DNA from: CAZZDA01 sp964652585
Lineage (GTDB): Bacteria > Patescibacteriota > Patescibacteriia > UBA1544
NCBI GenBank assembly: GCA_964652585.1
Contig: CAZZDA010000026.1
Span: 1-13,111 of the forward strand
DNA: 13,111 nt
Direction of reading: 5' to 3'
The translations under genes and the position numbers were made by a program. Below, piece after piece: positions 6,319-13,111 of this stretch (position 1 is the first letter of the stretch; each line of letters starts with the position of its first letter). Under the pieces are notes generated by a model that worked only from the letters and a program-made list of their open reading frames with translations, searched no databases and was not told the origin of the DNA.

Positions 6319-6395
6319 GGGCCGTTAGCTCAGCTGGCTAGAGCGCCGCCCTTGCACGGCGGAGGTCAAGGGTTCGACTCCCTTACGGTCCACCA
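6319..6395 (+). tRNA. tRNA-Ala(UGC)
   Basis: 77 nt. Acceptor GGGCCGT (6319-6325) pairs with ACGGTCC (6385-6391) with one G-U at the third pair; CCA is encoded (6393-6395). Anticodon stem CCGCC/GGCGG with loop CTTGCAC gives anticodon TGC (6353-6355). It is the last gene before a terminator. Confidence 0.95.
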
Positions 6396-6397
6396 TA

Positions 6398-6425
6398 AAA
6401 ATCTGCTCTAAAGCAGATTTTTTTT
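6398..6425 (+). terminator. intrinsic terminator after tRNA-Ala
   Basis: Ten-base-pair stem (6398-6407 with 6412-6421), loop CTAA, T-run to 6425. It starts 2 nt after the tRNA CCA and probably ends the rplS-tRNA-Leu-tRNA-Val-ORF-tRNA-Ala unit. Confidence 0.88.
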
Positions 6426-6437
6426 GTAGATATTTCC

Positions 6438-6465
6438 TTGATTTTTACAGAAAAAACAGTATACT
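6438..6465 (+). promoter_or_regulatory. promoter of the giant surface protein gene
   Basis: TTGATT (6438-6443), 16-nt spacer, TATACT (6460-6465). The ATG is at 6475, only 9 nt after the -10, so the transcript would have a leader of a few nt at most and be effectively leaderless. No Shine-Dalgarno could fit. Confidence 0.75.
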
Positions 6466-6474
6466 GCACATACT

Positions 6475-9400
6475 ATGAAAAAAATAAAATTTCTTTCTTT
6501 TACGCTATATGCCACCCTTATAACCGGAGTTGGCTTGTTTTTTATTGGGTCATTTGGCGCTTCCATATCCCATGCCGGGTATTTTGACTATGATGATGTG
6601 GTGGTAGTAGTAAACGATACTTCTGCAACATCCACGACTATCGGGACATATTTTCAAACAGCGCGGAGCATTCCAGACTCGCACATGATACATATTAGTA
6701 CGCCTGAAACCGAAACTATTACTCGAAGTGTTTTTGATTCCGATATTCGCACCCCTATTGAAAATTATTTAACCTCAAATAATCTTGCAAGTAGTACAAA
6801 CTACATTGTTACCACAAAAGGCGTACCATTGCGCATCAGTGGTACTACCAGCACCAGTCACGCATCGGTGGATCAAGAGCTTATGCTTATTTTAGGAAGC
6901 CAGGCATCATTATTGGATGGGGATAATTTTGGCATAAGTGCCTACTACAATACAAATACACAATTTTCCAATACTTCTTATGGAAATTATCTTGCTACTC
7001 GTCTTACGGGTTATACAATACAACAAGTAGAAGATCTTATAGACCGATCCACTATTGCAACAACAATAGATTCCGGTATCTTTGTCCTTGATGTGGACAC
7101 CAACCGTGATAATCCCACCTATCAAAACGTTAATGACTGGATGCGGACAGCAGGACCATTACTTTCCGCTAAAGGATATTCGGTTACACTGGATGAAACG
7201 ACCACGTATCTCACTAACCAAACAAATGTTTTAGGATACTATAGCTGGGGAAGTAATGATTGTTGTGATGTAAATAACGGTATTCCCGGCAACACGTACG
7301 TAAATGGCGCTATAGGGGAAACTGCCGTTTCGACAAGCGCACGATCCTTTGCCTATCCTCCCACATACGGACAATCGTTAGTTGCGGATTGGATTGCAGA
7401 GGGAATATCCGGAATGTCCGGATATGTCTATGAACCTTATACTACCGCGCTTGCGCATGCCGATATTCTCTTTGATCGGTATACCAGTGGATACACGTTA
7501 GCAGATAGTTTTGGCATGGCAAGTTATGCTTTAAGCTGGCAGCAAGTAGTAGTTGGGGACCCCAAAACTATTATCGTTAAAAGGCCGCTACCTTTTTCCT
7601 TGAGTTCTCCGACAGATAATGATATTACGTCTTCAGTAAGCCCTACATTTTCGTGGAGCGCGGCAACAAGTTACAATACTATTAGTAAGTATCAATTGTT
7701 TATTGACGGAGCGCTTCACACCGACGATATTGCGGGCATCTCAACCATACCATCATCAGATTTGTCCTCCGGTACGCATACATGGCATATCAAAGCATTT
7801 GACACACAAAATGCTACGACAACATCTACCGAAACGCATACTCTTAATATAATTCCAGGGTATAGTGCGGGAAGCCATACGTTTTATGTTAATAATGTAG
7901 CAGGTGATGATGCAGGTCCCGGCAGCCAAGCATCGCCGTACGCGACTATTGGTAAAGCGACAGCACTTGCTACGGCAGGAGACACTATTACAATCATTAA
8001 AAATAATAATCAACCATATCGGAAAACAGTTACTCCAACGAATGCAGGTACATCAGACGCACGCATTATAATTCAAGGCGTTGATGAAAATAGTAAACCG
8101 GAAATATGGGGAAGTGACGATGTCTCCGGAGGGTGGTCAGCATACGGAGGAGGAAATCCTGACACCTTCCAAAAGACCGTACCTACTGAGCCAAAAGTGG
8201 TCGCGGCAGGTTCGTCAATCACTAATCTTCAAAACAAAACACTCGGTATTTCACAAGATGTCTTGAGTGAAGGAGAGTGGTTTTGGGCAACAAGTACTCT
8301 CTATTATCGACCAACCGTCAGCGAGAATATTGCGACATTACATATTGAATCAGGAGCGAGAGCGAGCAGTATTTCAAGTACCGCGCAAAGATATATTACC
8401 TTCAAAAATATGAATGCGCGGTTTGCGAATACCGATTGCGTGGCAATCAGCACGAATGTCACCGTGCACAATATGGAACTAGAGGGGTGTGATACCGGAT
8501 TGAAAATGTATGGAGCAAATCCACAAGCACAGTATATTGTATCTCATGGCAATACATCCTACGGCGTACATTTAATGAATGCATCCAGCGCAAAAGTGTA
8601 TAATTCTCTCTTTTACAATAATGGTACAAGTGGAGTACATGTCTATACCTTATCAGGTTTCAGGAATTTTTCTACCATTAACAATACGCTTGTAGCCGGC
8701 AATGGCAACTATTCTTTCTCCCTTGAAACATTATTGCCGCCACTTTCTGTTTTTACCGCGTCGCATAACAATTGGCAGGAAAGCGGTGACACAGACTGGA
8801 TCACGTACCAAGGAACGAATAACCAAGCATCCACGTCGCCTCTATTTGTTGACACCGCCGGCAAGAATTTCCGCCTTAAGCAATTATCCCCAAATATAGA
8901 TACAGGAACAATCATATCGGGATTAACCACTGATATTCTAGGCAATTCTGTTTATGGCACACCGGATATTGGTCCGTATGAATACCAACCTCCTTACACA
9001 ATGAGTACACATACTGTCGGGACAGATGGTTCTGTGCGTATTTACTCTGATGGAAAGTATCGCTATACTTCAGCAACCTCAACTACCAACACGGCTGATA
9101 TTACCGTAACTCCTCTCGGGGGGTTCGGCACCGGTGATTATACCGAGTATATGAATATCATCATTACCGATTGGCAAACATCAGGCACCTATGCAAAAGC
9201 ATGGACCGCAAGCTCAACAAGCGCGACGACAACTCTGTATACCGTAGGAGATCTTAAAGCAGATACCTACTATACACTTGCGGTAGACGGCACCGACATC
9301 ATCACTGCTCAATCTGATGATCAAGGAAATGCTATTTTTAGCTATAGCGGAGGATATTCTTCGCATGACTTTACCGTAGAAGAAGATACAACATCTCCCT

Positions 9401-10554
9401 CCACTGTAGAACTTTCTTCTCCGACCAACAATGCTTCTACCAGATCTGTGGAAATTACTTTCTCCTGGCAAGCGGCACAGGACACTGAGTCAGGTATTAC
9501 GCAATACGCATTGTATATAGACAACACTCTTACCGCAGCCATTATTGCGGGAACAACATCTTTCGTAACAGATATCTCTTGCGGCACGCATACCTGGTAT
9601 GTACAAACAACAGATCTTGCAGGAAATAGCAGCACGTCTTCCACCTTTACCTTGACACGTGTATGCGGTGGAGGGGGTGGAGGTGGATCAACTACCTCCA
9701 CAACACCCACTCCATCAACACAGCCAACAACTACTCCATCGGTTACAACACCAACAACGATTGTAGAAGAAATTACCAACACCACACAACTGACAGAGGG
9801 TATGGTGATCAAGGGAGAAGGTTCTGAAGTCTATCTTATTACACAAGGTAAAAAAAGATGGATTACCTCAGCTGATATATTCGTTGCGCGAGGCTACGAT
9901 TGGAATGCTATTATGCCAGTAACCGAAGCCGTGCTTCTTGCCTATCCCGACGGAAGCTCAATAACCGTTCTTGACGTGTCAACACAAAAGGAATTACGCG
10001 CGACCAATGATGATCTTTATGATCGTCTTAAGGGTATCATACTTTTAAAAGTTGAAGACAAGGGCAAGGCATACTACGTTCATCCAAACACACATACCGT
10101 ATATTACTTAGGAAGACCTGCTGACGCCTTTTTCATTATGCGAGAACAAGGCATTGGCATCAGTAACGCTGATCTGGAAAAATTTCCCCTAGCACTATCC
10201 GAAGCGTTCGGTAAAGATACAGATGGTGATGAACTTTCCGATATGCTGGAAGATGCAATTGGTACGGGTAAATTTACGCATGATACGGATGACGATGGTT
10301 TCAGCGACAGTGAGGAGTTGTTACAAGGATTTTCTCCGACATCAGATAAAAAACTTTTCTATGACATCTCTTTTGCAAACCGCCATAAAGGAAAAATATT
10401 TCTCCAAGTTGAAAATCATGGAGAGGCGTGGTTTATCAATCCTGCTGATAGAAAAAGATACTTTTTAGGAAGACCCGAAGATGCTTTTGCGCTTATGCGA
10501 AATTTGAGTCTGGGAATTTCAAATAGAGATTTTGATACGCTTATACAGCAATAA
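6475..10554 (+). CDS. secreted multidomain surface protein (TIGR03790-like + beta-helix + repeat C-terminus)
   Basis: 1359 residues. Signal peptide 1-34 (MKKIK, hydrophobic core, cleavage likely after SHA). Residues 42-365 resemble the uncharacterised TIGR03790 family: VVVVVN (42-47), an RSIPDSHM segment, TKGVPLR (114-120), GYVYEPY (316-322) and VVVGDP (358-363). Then an Ig/Fn3-like domain (372-458, SPTDND ... GTHTWHIKAFD), a right-handed beta-helix region (468-837, FYVNNVAGDDAGPGSQASPYATI ... DIGPYEY), an unassigned Thr/Ser-rich segment (839-973), a second Ig-like domain (974-1062), a Gly7 and Thr/Pro/Ser linker (1065-1100), a KKRWI-type module (about 1117-1165), a repeat with LGRPADAF (1192-1238), two calcium-loop-like segments DTDGDELSD and DTDDDGFSD (1248-1281), and a final repeat with LGRPEDAF (1303-1357). 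No C-terminal membrane anchor, LPXTG or PEP-CTERM is seen. Probably exported and held at the cell surface by the C-terminal modules; the molecular role is unknown. Domain names are from motif recognition only. Confidence 0.85.
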   Translation: MKKIKFLSFTLYATLITGVGLFFIGSFGASISHAGYFDYDDVVVVVNDTSATSTTIGTYFQTARSIPDSHMIHISTPETETITRSVFDSDIRTPIENYLTSNNLASSTNYIVTTKGVPLRISGTTSTSHASVDQELMLILGSQASLLDGDNFGISAYYNTNTQFSNTSYGNYLATRLTGYTIQQVEDLIDRSTIATTIDSGIFVLDVDTNRDNPTYQNVNDWMRTAGPLLSAKGYSVTLDETTTYLTNQTNVLGYYSWGSNDCCDVNNGIPGNTYVNGAIGETAVSTSARSFAYPPTYGQSLVADWIAEGISGMSGYVYEPYTTALAHADILFDRYTSGYTLADSFGMASYALSWQQVVVGDPKTIIVKRPLPFSLSSPTDNDITSSVSPTFSWSAATSYNTISKYQLFIDGALHTDDIAGISTIPSSDLSSGTHTWHIKAFDTQNATTTSTETHTLNIIPGYSAGSHTFYVNNVAGDDAGPGSQASPYATIGKATALATAGDTITIIKNNNQPYRKTVTPTNAGTSDARIIIQGVDENSKPEIWGSDDVSGGWSAYGGGNPDTFQKTVPTEPKVVAAGSSITNLQNKTLGISQDVLSEGEWFWATSTLYYRPTVSENIATLHIESGARASSISSTAQRYITFKNMNARFANTDCVAISTNVTVHNMELEGCDTGLKMYGANPQAQYIVSHGNTSYGVHLMNASSAKVYNSLFYNNGTSGVHVYTLSGFRNFSTINNTLVAGNGNYSFSLETLLPPLSVFTASHNNWQESGDTDWITYQGTNNQASTSPLFVDTAGKNFRLKQLSPNIDTGTIISGLTTDILGNSVYGTPDIGPYEYQPPYTMSTHTVGTDGSVRIYSDGKYRYTSATSTTNTADITVTPLGGFGTGDYTEYMNIIITDWQTSGTYAKAWTASSTSATTTLYTVGDLKADTYYTLAVDGTDIITAQSDDQGNAIFSYSGGYSSHDFTVEEDTTSPSTVELSSPTNNASTRSVEITFSWQAAQDTESGITQYALYIDNTLTAAIIAGTTSFVTDISCGTHTWYVQTTDLAGNSSTSSTFTLTRVCGGGGGGGSTTSTTPTPSTQPTTTPSVTTPTTIVEEITNTTQLTEGMVIKGEGSEVYLITQGKKRWITSADIFVARGYDWNAIMPVTEAVLLAYPDGSSITVLDVSTQKELRATNDDLYDRLKGIILLKVEDKGKAYYVHPNTHTVYYLGRPADAFFIMREQGIGISNADLEKFPLALSEAFGKDTDGDELSDMLEDAIGTGKFTHDTDDDGFSDSEELLQGFSPTSDKKLFYDISFANRHKGKIFLQVENHGEAWFINPADRKRYFLGRPEDAFALMRNLSLGISNRDFDTLIQQ

Positions 10555-10567
10555 ACTGTTCAGCCCT

Positions 10568-11158
10568 ATGAAAGATTTAGATTCCATTGCAGACTTTCTT
10601 TTTGAGGTTGGTATGCTTGCTAATACACCGCGTGGCTGGGCGTCTTTTTTAGGTAGCGGCAAGCAAAGTGTTGCCGAGCATATTAATCGCACCACCTATA
10701 TTGGCTTCGTTCTTGCCTCACTCAATGGCGATGCCGATTCAAGTAAAGTCTTAAAGATGTGCTTATTCCATGATCTTGCAGAAGCACGTATATCTGATTT
10801 AAATTACGTTCATCAAAAGTACACGGAACGAAAAGAACGCGAAGCACTGACCGACGTTACCAAACCCCTCCCGTTTGGTAAAGATATTCGGGATATTATG
10901 GAAGAATATGAAGAACGAAAAAGCATAGAAGCGCAGCTTGCAAAAGATGCGGATAATATTGAATTCTTGCTTTCGCTAAAAGAACAGGTAGATGTAGGTA
11001 ACGCACGAGCGAAAGACTGGATTACGCCAGTTCTCAAACGACTTATAACTGACGAAGCAAAACAACTTGCAGACGCTATTGTACGCACAGACTCCGACCA
11101 TTGGTGGTTTGGCGACAAAGGCGATAGTTGGTGGGTTGATCGCAATAAGAAGAAATAA
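10568..11158 (+). CDS. HD-domain hydrolase, HDDC2/YfbR-like 5'-nucleotidase
   Basis: 196 residues from the ATG at 10568, 13 nt after the previous stop. An upstream in-frame ATG at 10532 lies inside the preceding gene and adds a non-conserved N-terminus. Features of the HD_3-type family: PRGW (21-24), SVAEHINRT with H38, LFHDLAEARISD with H68-D69 (66-77), a conserved MEEYEER (111-117) and KDADNIEFL with D127/D129 (126-134). Relatives hydrolyse 5'-nucleoside or deoxynucleoside monophosphates with a divalent metal. Cytosolic, no signal peptide. A Trp-rich tail (WWFGDKGDSWWV) closes the protein. It may be read through from the surface gene, as no terminator lies between. Substrate unknown. Confidence 0.8.
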   Translation: MKDLDSIADFLFEVGMLANTPRGWASFLGSGKQSVAEHINRTTYIGFVLASLNGDADSSKVLKMCLFHDLAEARISDLNYVHQKYTERKEREALTDVTKPLPFGKDIRDIMEEYEERKSIEAQLAKDADNIEFLLSLKEQVDVGNARAKDWITPVLKRLITDEAKQLADAIVRTDSDHWWFGDKGDSWWVDRNKKK

Positions 11159-11316
11159 ATACTGCCACTCTCGACTCAGTTAACAAAAAACGTTTTTAGC
11201 CTTAATACGGAAAGTGCTTTTTCTTTTTTATAAACATCATTGCTCAAAAAAATATTTACGCAGGCGTACGAAATATTATTTTAAAACTTTTTCAACAAAA
11301 TAGTTTACAAAAACGC

Positions 11317-11345
11317 TTGCACAACTTTTTAAAACATTGTAAACT
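11317..11345 (+). promoter_or_regulatory. possible promoter of the histone-like gene
   Basis: TTGCAC (11317-11322), 17-nt spacer, TAAACT (11340-11345). The leader would be about 120 nt and include the inverted repeat at 11401-11450. The -10 match is fair; other AT-rich candidates exist nearer the gene. Confidence 0.4.
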
Positions 11346-11459
11346 TATACACAACAACTTAAAAATATTTTTTATATTCTTTGTGTTTGATCATATACTT
11401 CTTTCGTAAAATATTTTCCCCATGTCGTTCGTAAAAAATATTTACGAAAGAAAAAAAGA

Positions 11460-11470
11460 AAGGAGGTGAT
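11460..11470 (+). promoter_or_regulatory. unusually strong Shine-Dalgarno of the histone-like gene
   Basis: AAGGAGGTGAT here, within AAAGGAGGTGATTCC (11459-11473), is almost the full complement of a canonical 16S 3' end, at proper spacing from the ATG at 11476. Most other plus-strand genes in the window have no Shine-Dalgarno, so this marks a highly translated gene. Confidence 0.85.
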
Positions 11471-11475
11471 TCCCC

Positions 11476-11727
11476 ATGCCAGCAGCAAAGAAGAAAACAG
11501 CCAAGAAGCGTGTTGTTCGCAAGCCTGCAAAACGTAAAGCAGCAGCAAAGAAGAAAGCAACTGCAAAACGTAAACCAGCGGCAAAGAAAAAAGTGGCGCG
11601 TAAAAAAACAGCTATAAAACGCAAACCGGCGAAAAAGAAAGTAGCAAAGAAGAAAGTTGCACGCAAACCGGCAAAGCGCAAGCCAACAGCGAAACGCAAA
11701 ACAACAACACGACGAGGAAATAGGTAG
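11476..11727 (+). CDS. lysine/alanine-rich histone H1-like DNA-binding protein
   Basis: 83 residues made almost entirely of Lys, Ala, Arg, Pro, Val and Thr in AAKKK, KRKPA and KKKVA-type repeats, ending TTTRRGNR. There is no hydrophobic core, acidic residue or Cys. Such tails are known from histone H1-like bacterial proteins (for example the Hc1/Hc2 and AlgP type), which bind nucleic acid by charge; a role in nucleoid compaction is inferred. Repetitive DNA units (gcagcaaagaagaaa) recur inside the gene, so length variation between strains is likely. The start is fixed by the strong Shine-Dalgarno 9 nt upstream. An inverted repeat in the leader may regulate it. A terminator follows 24 nt after the stop. 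Confidence 0.85.
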   Translation: MPAAKKKTAKKRVVRKPAKRKAAAKKKATAKRKPAAKKKVARKKTAIKRKPAKKKVAKKKVARKPAKRKPTAKRKTTTRRGNR

Positions 11728-11742
11728 ATACTTTTTCTTCGT

Positions 11743-11780
11743 AAAAAAAGACCCCTGTCTCCGAAGGAAATGGGGGTTTT
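11743..11780. terminator. bidirectional terminator between convergent genes
   Basis: ACCCC (11751-11755) pairs with GGGGT (11773-11777), with inner TCC/GGA (11760-11762/11766-11768). T-runs follow on the plus strand (11777-11780 and on) and, on the minus strand, seven T (plus-strand A 11743-11749). It serves the histone-like gene and the convergent minus-strand gene. Confidence 0.75.
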
Positions 11781-11797
11781 GGTTTTGTGGAAAAGAG

Positions 11798-12106
11798 CTA
11801 CGGATATATTGTTGTTGTACGATGAGCAGATGGTAAACGAGCTTTAAAGACGCTCTTTGGACCTATGACCTCGCCATGATCCTTGTCTCTCACATCAATA
11901 GACAGTGACCATCCAAACTCACACTGCTTCTCAAGATAAGAATTACTACCGAGATAACTTCGCAAAAATACACGCGCTTCATCTTCATATCGACGTTCAT
12001 CAACATGCGCACTGTTTTCACAAATAAAAACCACGTAGGCATCAATTCTAATATAAGTACCTCTTTGATCATTTGGATCTGCCCTATAAAAAAACATTTG
12101 CCGCAT
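11798..12106 (-). CDS. hypothetical protein, 102 residues
   Basis: Not recognised. Mixed, protein-like composition with no signal peptide or membrane segment: an N-terminal MRQMFFYRADPNDQRGTY, a central charged ERRYEDEARVFLRSYLG and a C-terminal WSLSIDVRDKDHGEVIGP. Acceptance rests on gene signals: on the minus strand AGGAGG (plus 12115-12120) stands 8 nt before the ATG, a promoter lies at 12164-12192, and a terminator follows at 11743-11777. It is a single-gene unit immediately downstream of the rRNA operon terminator. The overlapping minus-strand frame at 11890-12219 has a poorer composition and was not preferred. Confidence 0.65.
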   Translation of the reverse strand: MRQMFFYRADPNDQRGTYIRIDAYVVFICENSAHVDERRYEDEARVFLRSYLGSNSYLEKQCEFGWSLSIDVRDKDHGEVIGPKSVFKARLPSAHRTTTIYP

Positions 12107-12163
12107 TTTTCTACCCTCCTATAGAAAGAACTTTTTTTCGTTATTACTAAAACAATATACGAT

Positions 12164-12192
12164 ACTTTACAGAGATATGTCTTTTTATGCAA
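12164..12192 (-). promoter_or_regulatory. promoter of the minus-strand hypothetical gene
   Basis: Read on the minus strand: TTGCAT (plus 12187-12192), 17-nt spacer, TAAAGT (plus 12164-12169). Predicted start near 12157, about 50 nt before the ATG. Confidence 0.6.
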
Positions 12193-12217
12193 GAGTAGCT
12201 TCCCCATGCTACCACAC

Positions 12218-12250
12218 AAAAACCCGCCGTTCGGGCGGGTTTATTTTTTT
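12218..12250 (-). terminator. terminator of the rRNA operon
   Basis: Stem AAACCCGCC (12220-12228) with GGCGGGTTT (12234-12242). On the minus strand it is followed by a short T-run (plus A 12218-12222), ending transcription from the 5S gene. A T7 run on the plus strand (12244-12250) makes it potentially bidirectional. Confidence 0.8.
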
Positions 12251-12280
12251 GCATACAATCTTTGAACGAACATAAGAGTG

Positions 12281-12401
12281 ACAGTATACCGGCGGCGACC
12301 TACTTTCCCCATGAAAGAGTATCATCGGCGCTGATGGGCTTGACGACCGAGTTCGGAATGGATCGGGTATTTCCCCATCGCAAGAACCACCGGAATACTG
12401 T
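12281..12401 (-). rRNA. rrf: 5S ribosomal RNA
   Basis: The minus strand reads TTCCGGTGGTTCTTGCG ... CCGAACTCGG ... AGCGCCGATGATA ... GGGGAAAGTAGGTCGCCGCC, matching the conserved 5S core. The terminal helix is long: 12278-12295 pairs with 12387-12404 over 18 positions with one mismatch and one wobble, so precursor flanks extend the stem and the mature ends given are approximate. It lies downstream of 23S in the usual order. Confidence 0.93.
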
Positions 12402-12621
12402 CACCCTCAAACGATCAAATATTTTTTGGAACTTTCAACACATATGTCAGGATAATCTGGACTGCTTAGTACGCCTCTGCTTATGGGATGCCAGCAAAAA
12501 TAATTTACATCTCTAGCGTCCACTATGTGCGCATCTACCGTTTTTGCTCAATCGTACAATCCTCGCTGTAGCTCTAGCTACACCTGCGGTTGTACTCAAT
12601 CACAAAAACGCTATCTGCACC
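12402..12621 (-). other. 23S-5S internal transcribed spacer
   Basis: About 220 nt with no tRNA. It holds a long imperfect hairpin: CGTTTTTG/CAAAAACG (12539-12546/12603-12610), GTACAA/TTGTAC (12554-12559/12590-12595) and TGTAGC/GCTACA (12567-12572/12577-12582), with the same heptamer CTCAATC on both sides of an internal loop (12547-12553, 12595-12601). GGGATGCCAGC at 12485-12495 is complementary to the 23S 3' region at 12656-12666. It probably contains RNase processing sites. Confidence 0.6.

Positions 12622-13111
<490 letters not shown>

Larger units (their letters stand above)
11159..11475 (+). promoter_or_regulatory. AT-rich intergenic region with inverted repeats upstream of the histone-like gene
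   Basis: About 317 bp without a gene. Contents: an inverted repeat AATATTT-ACGC ... GCGT-acg-AAATATT (11251-11277); a promoter-like TTGCAC-17 nt-TAAACT (11317-11345); one TTWTNCACA-type box TTATACACA (11345-11353); a second weak promoter-like pair (TTGATC 11387-11392, 17 nt, AATATT); and a 17-nt inverted repeat 11401-11417/11434-11450 that contains the palindrome TTCGTAAA-aaata-TTTACGAA (11428-11448). The motif AATATTTACG or its complement recurs four times. This could be an operator array or a leader hairpin. Confidence 0.5.

Noticed and set aside
9342..9812. 156-residue minus-strand frame opposite the Gly/Thr linker
   Set aside because: Its valine- and proline-rich composition is the reverse complement of the Thr/Ser/Gly repeats in the surface protein.
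11442..11699. 85-residue minus-strand frame opposite the histone-like gene
   Set aside because: Phe/Ala/Leu-rich mirror of lysine codons; the plus-strand gene has the Shine-Dalgarno and the plausible product.
11890..12219. 109-residue minus-strand frame overlapping the 102-residue gene
   Set aside because: No ribosome binding site at its ATG and its start lies upstream of the promoter; the overlapping frame has AGGAGG at correct spacing.

Overview
The window looks like a chromosome segment from a Candidate Phyla Radiation (Patescibacteria) bacterium, most likely Parcubacteria. The lineage call is inference. It rests on short intergenic spaces, many genes without a Shine-Dalgarno sequence, a lysine/alanine-rich histone-like protein, an extended ribosomal protein L19, and a secreted giant whose C-terminal LGRPxDAF-type repeats I associate with this group. 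TGA is used as a stop (the pseudouridine synthase gene ends in TGA), which argues against the UGA-to-Gly lineages.

Layout. (1) 115-1017: D-Ala-D-Ala ligase (peptidoglycan). (2) 1082-1158: tRNA-Val(GAC). (3) 1163-2035: no convincing protein, but a consensus sigma70-type promoter, several strong nested stems and a hairpin/U-tract terminator. I read this as a transcription unit for a large structured non-coding RNA of about 840 nt that I cannot assign to a known family. It is followed by a 71-bp palindromic repeat (2044-2114). (4) 2182-5080: RNA/nucleotide operon of CCA-adding enzyme, RluD-type pseudouridine synthase and guanylate kinase, the last with an abnormal P-loop. (5) 5118-6425: an apparent mixed transcription unit of rplS (L19 with an 80-residue acidic extension), tRNA-Leu(GAG), tRNA-Val(UAC), a two-helix membrane protein and tRNA-Ala(UGC), closed by a clear terminator. 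(6) 6475-10554: a 1359-residue secreted multidomain surface protein, followed by an HD-domain nucleotidase-like gene. (7) 11160-11780: an AT-rich region with inverted repeats, leading into a histone-like gene with a near-perfect Shine-Dalgarno. (8) 11798-13111, minus strand: a small hypothetical gene, a terminator, 5S rRNA, and the 3' part of 23S rRNA running off the window.

The genes serve core information processing (tRNAs, tRNA CCA maintenance, rRNA pseudouridylation, L19, rRNA, GMP kinase), cell wall synthesis and cell-surface display. The least explained part is the non-coding block at 1163-2035. Other points for a second look are the guanylate kinase Walker A substitution, the fusion architecture of the giant surface protein, the histone-like gene leader, and complementarity between the 23S 3' end and the 23S-5S spacer. 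No mobile element with a transposase, no CRISPR array and no prophage gene was seen.
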